From UBA9732 sp003456855 (GTDB lineage Bacteria; Spirochaetota; Spirochaetia; Sphaerochaetales; Sphaerochaetaceae): 15,080 bases of DNA. The notes under the pieces were generated by a model that worked only from the letters and a program-made list of their open reading frames with translations, was not told the DNA's origin and searched no databases. Below, piece after piece: positions 1 through 6,953 of this stretch. How positions within the stretch are numbered: the first letter of the stretch is position 1; every line of letters starts with the position of its first letter. A program made the translations under genes and the position numbers. The DNA is taken from positions 1 through 15,080 of the forward strand of contig CAMOUY010000054.1 in NCBI GenBank assembly GCA_946626785.1, written 5' to 3'.

Positions 1-368
1 GCCTTTGCATAAGGGATTCCGGTATAGATCTCAACGGTGTGGTCCTTGCTGTAGACTCCGCGCACAAGGCCGTCCTCCGTCATTATGGTTCCGGTCTGCT
101 CCGGTTTCGGGTCATCCGATGCAGGTACTGCCTTCACCGGTGGCCAGGTCGCAAGAAGGATGCCGAAGAAGAGGGCGAAGTACGCAAGCCAGGCGATGAG
201 CTTGACGAACCAACGTCCGTTTGAAAGCTTTGTCATGTATAGGACAGGGAAGATGACCGCCAGGATTACCAGCAGTATCCAACCGATGATCGTGTTCTTG
301 TTCAGCTCCAGCACCGCGCCGAAGAGAAGTGTTACAATGCCATAGAAAACCCAATATGCGATATGCAT
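1..368 (-). CDS. Type B carboxylesterase with N-terminal membrane region (partial, 3' end outside window)
   Basis: The reverse-strand frame is open from an ATG at 368 to the left edge, giving 122 codons of an incomplete protein. The first ~75 residues form three hydrophobic helices (about residues 4-20, 27-44, 54-73). A Pro-rich, charged linker follows, and then GLVRGVYSKDHTVEIYTGIPYAKA. That is the usual opening of the carboxylesterase type B / para-nitrobenzyl esterase fold (G-x-v-x-G ... F/Y-x-G-I-P-Y-A). The catalytic Ser-Glu-His are beyond the window. Family knowledge: these enzymes hydrolyse carboxylic esters, often of small aromatic or acylated substrates. Inference: the helices anchor the enzyme, since no cleavable signal is seen. 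A G-rich stretch (GGGGGCTTGGAA) precedes the ATG as a modest ribosome site. The gene is divergent from the YitT-family gene. The esterase call is fairly sure; the substrate is unknown. Confidence 0.75.
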   Translation of the reverse strand, partial: MHIAYWVFYGIVTLLFGAVLELNKNTIIGWILLVILAVIFPVLYMTKLSNGRWFVKLIAWLAYFALFFGILLATWPPVKAVPASDDPKPEQTGTIMTEDGLVRGVYSKDHTVEIYTGIPYAK

Positions 369-390
369 TTCCAAGCCCCCACTCTAAACG

Positions 391-419
391 AGTTTACCAA
401 TGTGTCCTGTGCCGGTCAA
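391..419 (-). promoter_or_regulatory. Candidate sigma-70 promoter for the membrane carboxylesterase
   Basis: Read on the minus strand, TTGACC (414-419) is followed after exactly 17 bp by TAAACT (391-396). These match 5/6 and 4/6 of the consensus. The expected transcript start is near 384, about 15 nt before the ATG at 368. No experimental support. Confidence 0.5.
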
Positions 420-434
420 CGACATTCAAAAGTA

Positions 435-463
435 TTGAGAAATTAGTAAAAAGGCTGTAGGAT
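435..463 (+). promoter_or_regulatory. Candidate promoter for the YitT-family gene
   Basis: TTGAGA (435-440) is separated by 17 bp from TAGGAT (458-463), with four to five of six matches in each box. The transcript would start close to the AGGAGA ribosome site, leaving a very short leader before the ATG at 483. The site lies back to back with the minus-strand promoter in a 114-bp divergent spacer. Confidence 0.35.
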
Positions 464-482
464 TCGGCCTAGGAGATTCCGG

Positions 483-1358
483 ATGAAGAAAGATGGCACC
501 ATCTCACGTGTTCTCAAGAACTTACTCATTGTCCTGATCGCAATCGGCGGGGCATTGAACTACGAGATCTTCGTTTTCCCGAACAACTTCGCCGCAGCAG
601 GCCTGAACGGTATCCTGATAATAATCAGGCATCTCTTCGGCTTCACCTTCGGTTATCTCTCCTTGATCCTGAACATCCCGCTTCTGATCGTGTCGTGGTT
701 CTTCCTGAAGAAGCGCTTTGCCATAACAACCTTCATATACGTTGTGAGCTTCTCCGTTGCAAGCATAATCCTGAAGAACTTTGACCTGTCCTCAATTGCC
801 TTCTACGCCCAGGATGGAGGCGAGAAGATCATGGCTGCAATCGCTGCCGGAGTCTTCAACGGTGCAATCTACAGTGTTGCACTCAGACTTGATGGAAGCA
901 CCGGCGGAATGGACATCGTGGCCGCACTCATCAACTACAAGCACCGCGAGTTCCCGATGATGACCCTGATCTTCTCGATCAACGTGGTGGTCGCCACCAT
1001 GTCGTTCTTCGCCTACGGCTTCGACTATGTCCCGGTCATTCTCTGCATCGTCTACAGCTTTGTCACGACCAGAGTCAGTGATGCCATCATCAAGGGTATG
1101 AGAGTGGCAGCCAAGTTCGAGATCATAACCTCCAATCCTGAGGACATTGCACACGATGTCATGATCCAGCTCCATCACGGATGCACCATGCTTCCTGCAG
1201 TCGGAATGTACTCCCACACGGACAAGAGCCTTCTGATCTGCGTTGTGAACAGACTCCAGATCGCAGACTTCGAGAGAATCATTGCCAAGTATCCGGGAAC
1301 CTTCGTCATTGCATCCTCGATCAACAGGGCCTACGGAAACTTCAAGCACATCAAATGA
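483..1358 (+). CDS. YitT family membrane protein (DUF161 + C-terminal DUF2179)
   Basis: The 291-residue protein has the length and layout of the YitT family. An N-terminal membrane half has five to six hydrophobic helices within residues 10-195. It includes the family's early F-P-N-N-F-A-x-x-G-L-N-G segment (32-43) and G-S-T-G-G-M-D (138-144). The soluble C-terminal DUF2179 domain spans about 208-290, with the HHGCT (231-235) equivalent of the family's R-G-x-T signature. YitT proteins are widespread in bacteria and their molecular function is not established, so I give none. The start is well supported: AGGAGA sits 6 nt before the ATG. The gene overlaps the convergent permease gene by 8 bp, with the stop codons interleaved and no room for a terminator. 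It is divergent from the carboxylesterase, so it probably forms a single-gene transcript. Confidence 0.9.
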   Translation: MKKDGTISRVLKNLLIVLIAIGGALNYEIFVFPNNFAAAGLNGILIIIRHLFGFTFGYLSLILNIPLLIVSWFFLKKRFAITTFIYVVSFSVASIILKNFDLSSIAFYAQDGGEKIMAAIAAGVFNGAIYSVALRLDGSTGGMDIVAALINYKHREFPMMTLIFSINVVVATMSFFAYGFDYVPVILCIVYSFVTTRVSDAIIKGMRVAAKFEIITSNPEDIAHDVMIQLHHGCTMLPAVGMYSHTDKSLLICVVNRLQIADFERIIAKYPGTFVIASSINRAYGNFKHIK

Positions 1359-2487
1359 AGGCCCAGAAGCTGAGAAGATAGCCAGGAATAACAACAATTG
1401 AGAAGAAAGCCCAACTGATCAGGGTGAAGGTCTTCACGAATTGTCCACCCTTGCCAGGGAATTCACGTACATAGATTCTGTAGTTTATCACCGAGGCCAG
1501 GGATCCTATCAGCGAGCATAGGCCTGCAGTGTCCAATCCGTATATAAGACCCGCATTGTTGGTTGTGAACGGGTAGAGGACAATCGATGCAGGCACATTC
1601 GATATAATCTGGCTGATTCCGATTGCCCACCAGTATTCGTTTCCCGAGACGATTCTGCTCAGGAAGTCCGAGATTCTGGGGTTCCGCGTGATTGATGAGG
1701 AGAATATGAAGAAGCAGAGGAAGGTGGCAAGAAGCACATAGTCCGTCTTCAGAAGAATCCGCCTGTCCAGAATAAGCATTGAAGCCAGTATCACCAGAAC
1801 GGCATATGGCCAGAGGTCTGTCCTTGTGACTATGACAGCAAGGACGAGTATGAAGAGAATCGGGTAGGCTGTCCTTCTGACCTTGTTAGGTTCTCCTTTC
1901 TCCTCTTTTGGAGAATCAAAGCCTATGGTCTGGGTCTCCTTCCTTGTCATGAAGAGAATGAACAGTACAAGAAGCAAAGCCGAGAACGCACACAATGGAA
2001 GCATGTGCAGCAGGAATGTCCCGGCACTCACTCCGAATCTCCCGTAGAGGAAGAGGTTCTGTGGACTTCCGAACGGGGTGAGCATTGATCCGCGTACGGC
2101 TGCTATGTTCTCCAGTGATATTGTCGGAAGAATGAACCTCTCCTTGCCGGCCTGTCTTAGAAGCATGATTGTGAGAGGGACGAAGATTATCAGGGACACG
2201 TCGTTTGTCACGAACATTGATGTGAAGAAGACACCGAAGACAAGGAACAGGGAGAGACCCCTCATTGTCCTGAATTTGGTGCTGAACCGGATCAGAGGTT
2301 CGAATACGTTCTCCTTCTTGAAGCCCTCAAGCACTGTGAGCATCATGAACAGGGTCCCGAGTGTTCTCCAGTCTATGTTTTCAAGCAGCGTCCTGTCAGG
2401 CGGTGTTATGACAAGCGCCACAATTGCCGCTGCAAGTGACAGAGTCAGCATCATCTCTTTCCTAAGGAAGACCAGTATCCGTTTCAT
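1351..2487 (-). CDS. SLC13/ArsB-like anion permease (citrate-transporter superfamily)
   Basis: This 378-residue, very hydrophobic protein has about ten membrane helices. Family signatures are visible in both halves: T-N-D-V-S-L-I (94-100) and T-P-F-G-S-P-Q-N-L-F (137-146) in the first, and S-N-V-P-A-S (296-301) in the second. In the ion-transporter superfamily, these TND, SPQN and SNVPA segments line the re-entrant substrate and cation sites. Such proteins move dicarboxylates, citrate or other anions across the inner membrane with Na+ or H+. The substrate cannot be read from sequence. The start at 2487 keeps the amphipathic MKRILVFLRKE leader typical of this subfamily, but it has no Shine-Dalgarno. 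ATG codons at 2454 and 2451 follow an internal AGGAAAGAG and are the alternatives. The gene is convergent with YitT and divergent from the acyltransferase. Confidence 0.8.
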   Translation of the reverse strand: MKRILVFLRKEMMLTLSLAAAIVALVITPPDRTLLENIDWRTLGTLFMMLTVLEGFKKENVFEPLIRFSTKFRTMRGLSLFLVFGVFFTSMFVTNDVSLIIFVPLTIMLLRQAGKERFILPTISLENIAAVRGSMLTPFGSPQNLFLYGRFGVSAGTFLLHMLPLCAFSALLLVLFILFMTRKETQTIGFDSPKEEKGEPNKVRRTAYPILFILVLAVIVTRTDLWPYAVLVILASMLILDRRILLKTDYVLLATFLCFFIFSSSITRNPRISDFLSRIVSGNEYWWAIGISQIISNVPASIVLYPFTTNNAGLIYGLDTAGLCSLIGSLASVINYRIYVREFPGKGGQFVKTFTLISWAFFSIVVIPGYLLSFWAFI

Positions 2488-2498
2488 GATATGCAGAT

Positions 2499-2525
2499 GT
2501 TATACCTTTTGGTTGTTGTTTTGAA
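2499..2525 (-). promoter_or_regulatory. Candidate promoter of the permease gene, very close to its start codon
   Basis: On the minus strand TATAAC (2499-2504) is a good -10 box. A poor TTCAAA -35 box lies at 2520-2525 with a short 15-bp spacer. Only 11 nt separate the -10 box from the ATG at 2487, so the transcript would be nearly leaderless, in keeping with the lack of a ribosome site there. Confidence 0.35.
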
Positions 2526-2533
2526 TACTTTGG

Positions 2534-2562
2534 TGGAAAATCGATAGATGATGTACTAAAAT
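2534..2562 (+). promoter_or_regulatory. Candidate promoter for the acyltransferase-transporter operon
   Basis: TGGAAA (2534-2539), a 17-bp spacer and TAAAAT (2557-2562, 5/6 match) stand about 50 bp before the acyltransferase ATG. The -35 box is weak. The rest of the 124-bp spacer between the divergent genes is AT-rich, without another clear signal. Confidence 0.4.
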
Positions 2563-2611
2563 ATCCTAAAAGACGTCTGTTGCTCAAAATTAATACGTCT
2601 TTAGGAAGAGT

Positions 2612-3787
2612 ATGAGTTTCAAGGTATTTATCAACAAGTTCTCCTACAGGCTTGTGTACTACGTCGCAAAGCGTGTCACAAAGAAGAAATACAGCTTCAC
2701 GACCGACAGGGTTCCGAAGGTCGGTGAGCCATACATAATGATCTCCAACCACACCACAGAGGAGGACATGCTCTTTGCAGGCCTTGCCAGCAAGAGGCAT
2801 ATGTACTACGTCTGCGGTGAGCACCTTCTTAGGAACAAGACATACGGCAAACTGCTCAGGGTCCTGATCAATCCGATCCCTCTTCCGAAGGGAGGCGCCT
2901 CACTTGAGGCGGTGAAGGAGATGATCAAGCGCATCAAGCAGGGCTACAACGTCTGTCTCTTCCCGGAGGGCAAGAGATCCTTCCACGGCGAGACCATCCC
3001 TGCATCGCTTGCACTTGGCAAGCTTGTCAAGAAGACGGGCGGAGCGCTTGTGACCTACAAGGTCATCGGAGGCTACTTCACCTATCCACGCTGGGCCAGA
3101 CAGCACCAGAGAACCGGCCACGTGGAGGGCAAGGTCATGGGTGTCTACAGCTCCGAGGAGCTCAAGAAGATGACTCCTCAGGAGGTCACGGACATAATCA
3201 ACCGCGACACCTACGAGAACGCCTACGAGACCCAGAGGGAGAAGAACTGGGACTATATCGGAACGGACAAGGCAAAGGGTATGGAGCATGTCCTGTTCAT
3301 GTGCCCAAAGTGCGGAGGCATGGACACCATCCAGACCGAAGGCGACTCTTTCCACTGCACAAAGTGCGGCATGAAGGGCGTCTACAACGACAAGGGTTTC
3401 CTGGAGGGCGAATGTCTTCCATATGACAACGTCCTTGAGTGGATGCGCTGGGAGGAGCCTCAGTTCGATAAATATGTCGAGTCCAAGGGTGATGAGCTGC
3501 TGTTCACAGACGAGAACGTGACCCTCTACACCATGCTGGAGGACTACACCAACAAGGACATTCTCAAGGACAAGCTTGAGATGTACAGGGACAGACTTGT
3601 CATAGGCGAGTACACATTCCCGCTCAATGAGATCTCGTTCCTTTCGATTCTATTCGGCAACATCCTTCTTTTCACATACAAGGACACCTACTATGGTCTG
3701 ACCGGAGAGACCTTCCATGCCTGGAAGGGCGGAAGACTCTGGCACCTTGTGAAGGGTGATGCTGACGACAGGACCAAGGAGCTTTGA
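2612..3787 (+). CDS. PlsC-type lysophospholipid acyltransferase with zinc ribbon and possible PH-like C-terminus
   Basis: This protein of 391 residues probably transfers an acyl group to lysophosphatidate or a related lysolipid at the inner membrane. The N-terminal ~210 residues carry the acyltransferase motifs: the H-x4-D catalytic pair (N46-H47 ... D52), the G/N-x-I-P-L-P-K-G-G segment (87-95) that stands for block II, and F-P-E-G-K-R-S (117-123). A four-cysteine zinc ribbon follows (C231, C234, C249, C252). The last ~100 residues have alternating hydrophobic strands (about 296-382), including an F-P-L-N-E-I-S strand and an aromatic tail, and resemble a bacterial PH-like fold; that part is inference. 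Plain PlsC proteins are about 200-250 residues, so this is an extended form. AGGAAGAG just upstream supports the ATG. The transporter follows after 5 bp, so the two are surely co-transcribed. Confidence 0.85.
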   Translation: MSFKVFINKFSYRLVYYVAKRVTKKKYSFTTDRVPKVGEPYIMISNHTTEEDMLFAGLASKRHMYYVCGEHLLRNKTYGKLLRVLINPIPLPKGGASLEAVKEMIKRIKQGYNVCLFPEGKRSFHGETIPASLALGKLVKKTGGALVTYKVIGGYFTYPRWARQHQRTGHVEGKVMGVYSSEELKKMTPQEVTDIINRDTYENAYETQREKNWDYIGTDKAKGMEHVLFMCPKCGGMDTIQTEGDSFHCTKCGMKGVYNDKGFLEGECLPYDNVLEWMRWEEPQFDKYVESKGDELLFTDENVTLYTMLEDYTNKDILKDKLEMYRDRLVIGEYTFPLNEISFLSILFGNILLFTYKDTYYGLTGETFHAWKGGRLWHLVKGDADDRTKEL

Positions 3788-3792
3788 TATCT

Positions 3793-5190
3793 ATGGAGCA
3801 GAGCGCCAACAGCATGTCCGGCATTCGCTGGAAAGAGAAGTTCAGCTATGGAATGGGAGAGGTCGCAAGCGGTGTGACCTTCGGGCTTGTGCAGTCTGTG
3901 CTGCAGAAGTACTACACCGATGTCCTGGGCCTGGGTGTGATCAGCATAATGCTGCTCTTTGTCCTTGCCCGTTTCTGGGATGCGGCAAACGACACGATCT
4001 GCGGCCATGTGATTGCAAGGCTCCATCCTGATTCGACAGGGCGCTACAGAAGATGGTTCAAATGGTTCGCTGTCCCTCTGGCCGCCTGCACGGTCCTGAT
4101 GTTCCTGAAGATTCCAGGGCTCTCCAGAACTGGGTATTTCGTGTATGCCTGCATAACCTACATCCTGTTCGGCATGGTCTACACCTGCCTTAACGTGCCT
4201 TACGGCTCTTTGGCGCAGGCTGTGACGATCGACAGCTCGGAGCGTGCATCCCTGTCGGTTGCACGTTCAGTCGGTGGCGTCTTCGGTGCAATCCCGGCTC
4301 TGGTTCTGATAAGCTTCTGCTACGAGAAGGGCGTTGACGGCATCAAGAGGATGAGCTATCCGATCATCATAACAGGTGTCTGCATAATCGCAGTGCTCTC
4401 GATGCTCTCCTACATTGTCCTGTACAAGGGCACCAAGGAAAGGATCGTCGAGCCGAGCAAGAAGGAGAGGAAGGGCATCTTCATGAAGAGCATGAAGGCT
4501 CTGCTTGCCGACCGCGCATTCGTTGTGGCCGCCATTGTGGCAATGCTCTATCTTGCGTCACAGCAGTTCTCGATGAGCTACAGCGCCTATCTTTTCCAGT
4601 ACTACTTCGATGCACCGGGTCTGACGATGCTTCCAACTGTCTTCCAGTACCTTCCTGTTGCAGTGATGATGTTCTTTGCAACCAAGATCGGAAACCGCTT
4701 CGGCCGCAGGGAGATCTGCGCCTACGGAATCCTGGCGGCTGGAGTCGGGAACCTGATTCTGTTCCTGATGCACACCAAGAACGTCTGGCTGTACATCGTG
4801 GTGCTCCTGATCTCAGGTGTCGGCACGACCTTCATCTATCTGCTCACCTGGTCCATCGCCTCCGATGCCATAGACCATGCCGCTCTGAACTCCGGGGTTG
4901 AGGAGCCTTATGCATACTCCTTCTTCTCGTTCATGAGAAAGCTTGGACACTGCGTCGCCGCAGTCTTCGTGAACCTTGCCCTGTTCAAGATCGGCTATGA
5001 GGGCAATGTCCTGAACACCGCAAACATCACAGACAGCACGCTTACGGAGATGTACACCTGGTCAGTTCTGGTCCCGGCCCTTCTGTATCTGAGCATCTTC
5101 ATACTGCTCAGGTTCGTCTATCCTCTTGGAAAGCAGGCTGTAATTGAGCAGCAGAAGGCCAAGGAGGAGAAATTTAGCAAAAGCGTCTAG
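3793..5190 (+). CDS. GPH/MelB-type MFS transporter
   Basis: A 465-residue integral membrane protein with about twelve helices. The N-terminus has the glycoside-pentoside-hexuronide:cation symporter pattern: K-x-x-Y-G-x-G-E near residue 20, R-F-W-D-A-A-N-D (60-67) with the cation-site aspartates of helix II, and G-R-Y-R-R-W (83-88) in the first cytoplasmic loop. Family members import glycosides, pentosides or uronides with Na+ or H+. The animal lysolipid carrier MFSD2A is also a distant relative of this fold. I choose the ATG at 3793 because AAGGAG (3776-3781) lies 11 nt upstream. A TTG at 3784 overlaps the acyltransferase stop by 4 bp but sits only about 2 nt from that ribosome site. Tight coupling to an acyltransferase is unusual for a sugar symporter. 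The fold is sure, the substrate unknown. Confidence 0.85.
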   Translation: MEQSANSMSGIRWKEKFSYGMGEVASGVTFGLVQSVLQKYYTDVLGLGVISIMLLFVLARFWDAANDTICGHVIARLHPDSTGRYRRWFKWFAVPLAACTVLMFLKIPGLSRTGYFVYACITYILFGMVYTCLNVPYGSLAQAVTIDSSERASLSVARSVGGVFGAIPALVLISFCYEKGVDGIKRMSYPIIITGVCIIAVLSMLSYIVLYKGTKERIVEPSKKERKGIFMKSMKALLADRAFVVAAIVAMLYLASQQFSMSYSAYLFQYYFDAPGLTMLPTVFQYLPVAVMMFFATKIGNRFGRREICAYGILAAGVGNLILFLMHTKNVWLYIVVLLISGVGTTFIYLLTWSIASDAIDHAALNSGVEEPYAYSFFSFMRKLGHCVAAVFVNLALFKIGYEGNVLNTANITDSTLTEMYTWSVLVPALLYLSIFILLRFVYPLGKQAVIEQQKAKEEKFSKSV

Positions 5191-5207
5191 TTTTACTAAT
5201 TTGGGAA

Positions 5208-5216
5208 TGTTATCAT
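5208..5216 (+). promoter_or_regulatory. Candidate extended -10 promoter before the SDR gene
   Basis: TGTTATCAT forms a TG-n-TATCAT extended -10 element in the 63-bp spacer after the transporter gene. No good -35 box lies at the right distance. If used, it would give the SDR gene a transcript of its own with a leader of about 30 nt. Confidence 0.3.
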
Positions 5217-5253
5217 TGTCTTTGCAGGGAACTAAAATCCAAGGTGGGTGAAA

Positions 5254-6240
5254 ATGACAAGGGTGCTCGTTACTGGAGCCTATGGCTTTCTTGGCAGATA
5301 TACAGTCAAGGAACTGAAGGAGAACGGTTATCAGGTAGTTGCGTTCGGACGTGACAAGGCTAAGCTTGCACAGCTGAAGGACGAAGGTGTAGAGCTTTAT
5401 CAAGGAGACTTCTGCAATCTAGATGACATTGTGAATGCCTGCAAGGGTGTTGATTACGTGATCCATTGCGGTGCTCTTATGAAGGGCTGGGGCAAGAAGA
5501 GGGATTTCATCAGGACCAATGTCGAAGGAACCAGAAACGTCCTTGAGGCCTGCGAGATAAATCATGTCAAACGCCTAGTCTACACCTCATCTCCAAGCGT
5601 CAAACCTCTGGAGAACAACCTCCATCTGACAGAGCAGGACTACAACGAGGACAACCATATCAGCCACTATGTGGAGAGCAAGATCATGGCCGAGAAACTG
5701 GTCAGAGGCCAGAGCAAGGTCCCTTATGCGATGATTCGCCCAAGAGGCCTTTGCGGAGTTGGCGATCAGAACATGCTGCCTCTGTTCGTCAAGGTCAACA
5801 GCACAGTTGGAATCCCGATGTTCAACAAGGGAAATGTCATGGCTGATCTATGCTGCATTGAGAATGTGGCCCTTTCGCTCAGACTCTGCATGGAGAGACC
5901 GGAGGCCGAGGGCCAGGTCTACAACATCACCAACGGGGAACCGATGAAGATGACCGTGCTTGCAGATGCTCTGTTCAAGGAGCTCGGAACCAAGCCGAAG
6001 TACCTGAAGCTTCCGTTCGGTCTTGCCTATGGCCTTGCAATAGTGCTTGAGTTCTTCTTCAAGCTGTTCGGAAGCAAGGTGGCGCCGCCACTTACCAGAT
6101 ACAATGTCTGCACCCTTGGAAGGAGCCAGATCTTCGACATCTCTAAGGCTGAACGTGAACTTGGCTACAAGCCAAAGATCACACTTTTCGAGATGTTCAA
6201 GGACTACGCAACCGACTATCTCAAGAACCAGCAGAAATAA
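5254..6240 (+). CDS. NAD(P)-dependent epimerase/dehydratase, extended SDR (3beta-HSD-like)
   Basis: The 328-residue enzyme opens with a Rossmann fold: V-L-V-T-G-A-Y-G-F-L-G (4-14) is the glycine-rich dinucleotide loop, R33 follows the second strand, and D52 lies in the G-D-F segment. The catalytic residues are T-S-S (111-113) and Y139-x3-K143, the extended SDR Y-x3-K pair. R-P-R-G-L-C-G (162-168) is the usual R-P-x-x-x-Y/C-G strand of the 3beta-hydroxysteroid dehydrogenase/OleD branch. The C-terminal third has a hydrophobic stretch (253-274), common in that branch and possibly membrane-associating. Substrate is open: nucleotide sugar, sterol-like lipid or beta-keto compound. An upstream in-frame GTG at 5248 is less likely, because AAGGTGG (5241-5247) is spaced 6 nt from the ATG at 5254. 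It may be part of the lipid/transport operon or have its own promoter. Confidence 0.8.
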   Translation: MTRVLVTGAYGFLGRYTVKELKENGYQVVAFGRDKAKLAQLKDEGVELYQGDFCNLDDIVNACKGVDYVIHCGALMKGWGKKRDFIRTNVEGTRNVLEACEINHVKRLVYTSSPSVKPLENNLHLTEQDYNEDNHISHYVESKIMAEKLVRGQSKVPYAMIRPRGLCGVGDQNMLPLFVKVNSTVGIPMFNKGNVMADLCCIENVALSLRLCMERPEAEGQVYNITNGEPMKMTVLADALFKELGTKPKYLKLPFGLAYGLAIVLEFFFKLFGSKVAPPLTRYNVCTLGRSQIFDISKAERELGYKPKITLFEMFKDYATDYLKNQQK

Positions 6241-6249
6241 TCGTATTGC

Positions 6250-6279
6250 TTGACGCATAAGATCTCAAAAACATAAGAT
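6250..6279 (+). promoter_or_regulatory. Candidate promoter with direct repeat before the envelope gene cluster
   Basis: TTGACG (6250-6255) and TAAGAT (6274-6279) are 18 bp apart. CATAAGAT occurs twice, at 6256-6263 and 6272-6279, with a 16-bp period; the second copy contains the -10 box. This could be an operator pair or chance. Only 11 nt separate the -10 box from the chosen ATG at 6291. Confidence 0.45.
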
Positions 6280-6290
6280 TGCCTCAGGCT

Positions 6291-6953
6291 ATGAAACGTT
6301 TGCTAATAATACTGTTTGTTCTCTTGTCGGCACTGTACTCGATCTCTGCCTTGTCAGTCAGAGCCGGAGCTGGTTTGATCTCATCCGCAGGGGTCACCTT
6401 TGAAACCGACTCTTGGGACTTCGATGTTGATGCCAGATCCGTCCATCCTGTGTTCTCCATTGTGGGAACCAAGGTATTCCCTGATTTGATTGACAGAAAC
6501 GCCACTGAGGAGCAGTGGAAGAGTTTCTGTTCAGGCCTGTTCAATGGATTCGGCGCAGGTGCTGCCTTCAAGTTCGTTGACAACACCAGAAACAGACTCT
6601 CCCTGGGCCTTGACATGGCCTTCGGCTTCATAAACGACGGAGAGGGCGATTTGGACTTCCTTGCAAAGTACGAGAAGGCCTGGATTCTTCTGATGAAAAT
6701 ACAGGCGAGATACACCTTCAAGATCAACGAACACAACGGGCTCTTCGTCTCCATTGGCTACCCCTTCGGTGGATGGATGCATGTGAATGAAGTCCCGAAT
6801 GACAACGATGCCTATGAGATGGACTCCCTGCTGATTGTCCCATACACCTTGATACAGCTTGAGAAGGGTAGAGATGTCCCCGGCCTTGCCAGGCTCGTGA
6901 CCCTTGGCCTTGTCGCCGCAACAGTGAGGATCGGCTATGCATACACGTTCTAA
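6291..6953 (+). CDS. Secreted, probable outer-membrane beta-barrel protein, family not recognised
   Basis: The 220-residue product starts with a clear Sec signal: M-K-R, a hydrophobic core, and probable cleavage near S-I-S-A (residue ~20). The mature part has no membrane helix. It shows many alternating-hydrophobic strands (for example L-S-L-G-L-D-M-A-F-G-F and I-Q-A-R-Y-T-F) separated by acidic turns, and it ends in R-I-G-Y-A-Y-T-F. A last strand with a C-terminal Phe and alternating aromatics is the known recognition signature of BamA-assembled outer-membrane proteins. I do not recognise a named family, and a small barrel is an inference. An in-frame TTG at 6279 would add four residues but overlaps the -10 box, so I chose the ATG at 6291. 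There is no good ribosome site. The phosphatase-like lipoprotein starts 17 bp inside this gene, so they share a message. Confidence 0.65.
   Translation: MKRLLIILFVLLSALYSISALSVRAGAGLISSAGVTFETDSWDFDVDARSVHPVFSIVGTKVFPDLIDRNATEEQWKSFCSGLFNGFGAGAAFKFVDNTRNRLSLGLDMAFGFINDGEGDLDFLAKYEKAWILLMKIQARYTFKINEHNGLFVSIGYPFGGWMHVNEVPNDNDAYEMDSLLIVPYTLIQLEKGRDVPGLARLVTLGLVAATVRIGYAYTF

Noticed and set aside
792..1397. A 201-codon minus-strand frame across the YitT gene
   Set aside because: It is rich in His, Asp and Gly with no fold signature, overlaps a clear YitT membrane protein and also runs over the end of the permease gene.
3784..3792. TTG start giving a 4-bp overlap between the acyltransferase and transporter genes
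   Set aside because: It would be only about 2 nt from the AAGGAG ribosome site. The ATG at 3793 is a better start, though the TTG cannot be excluded.
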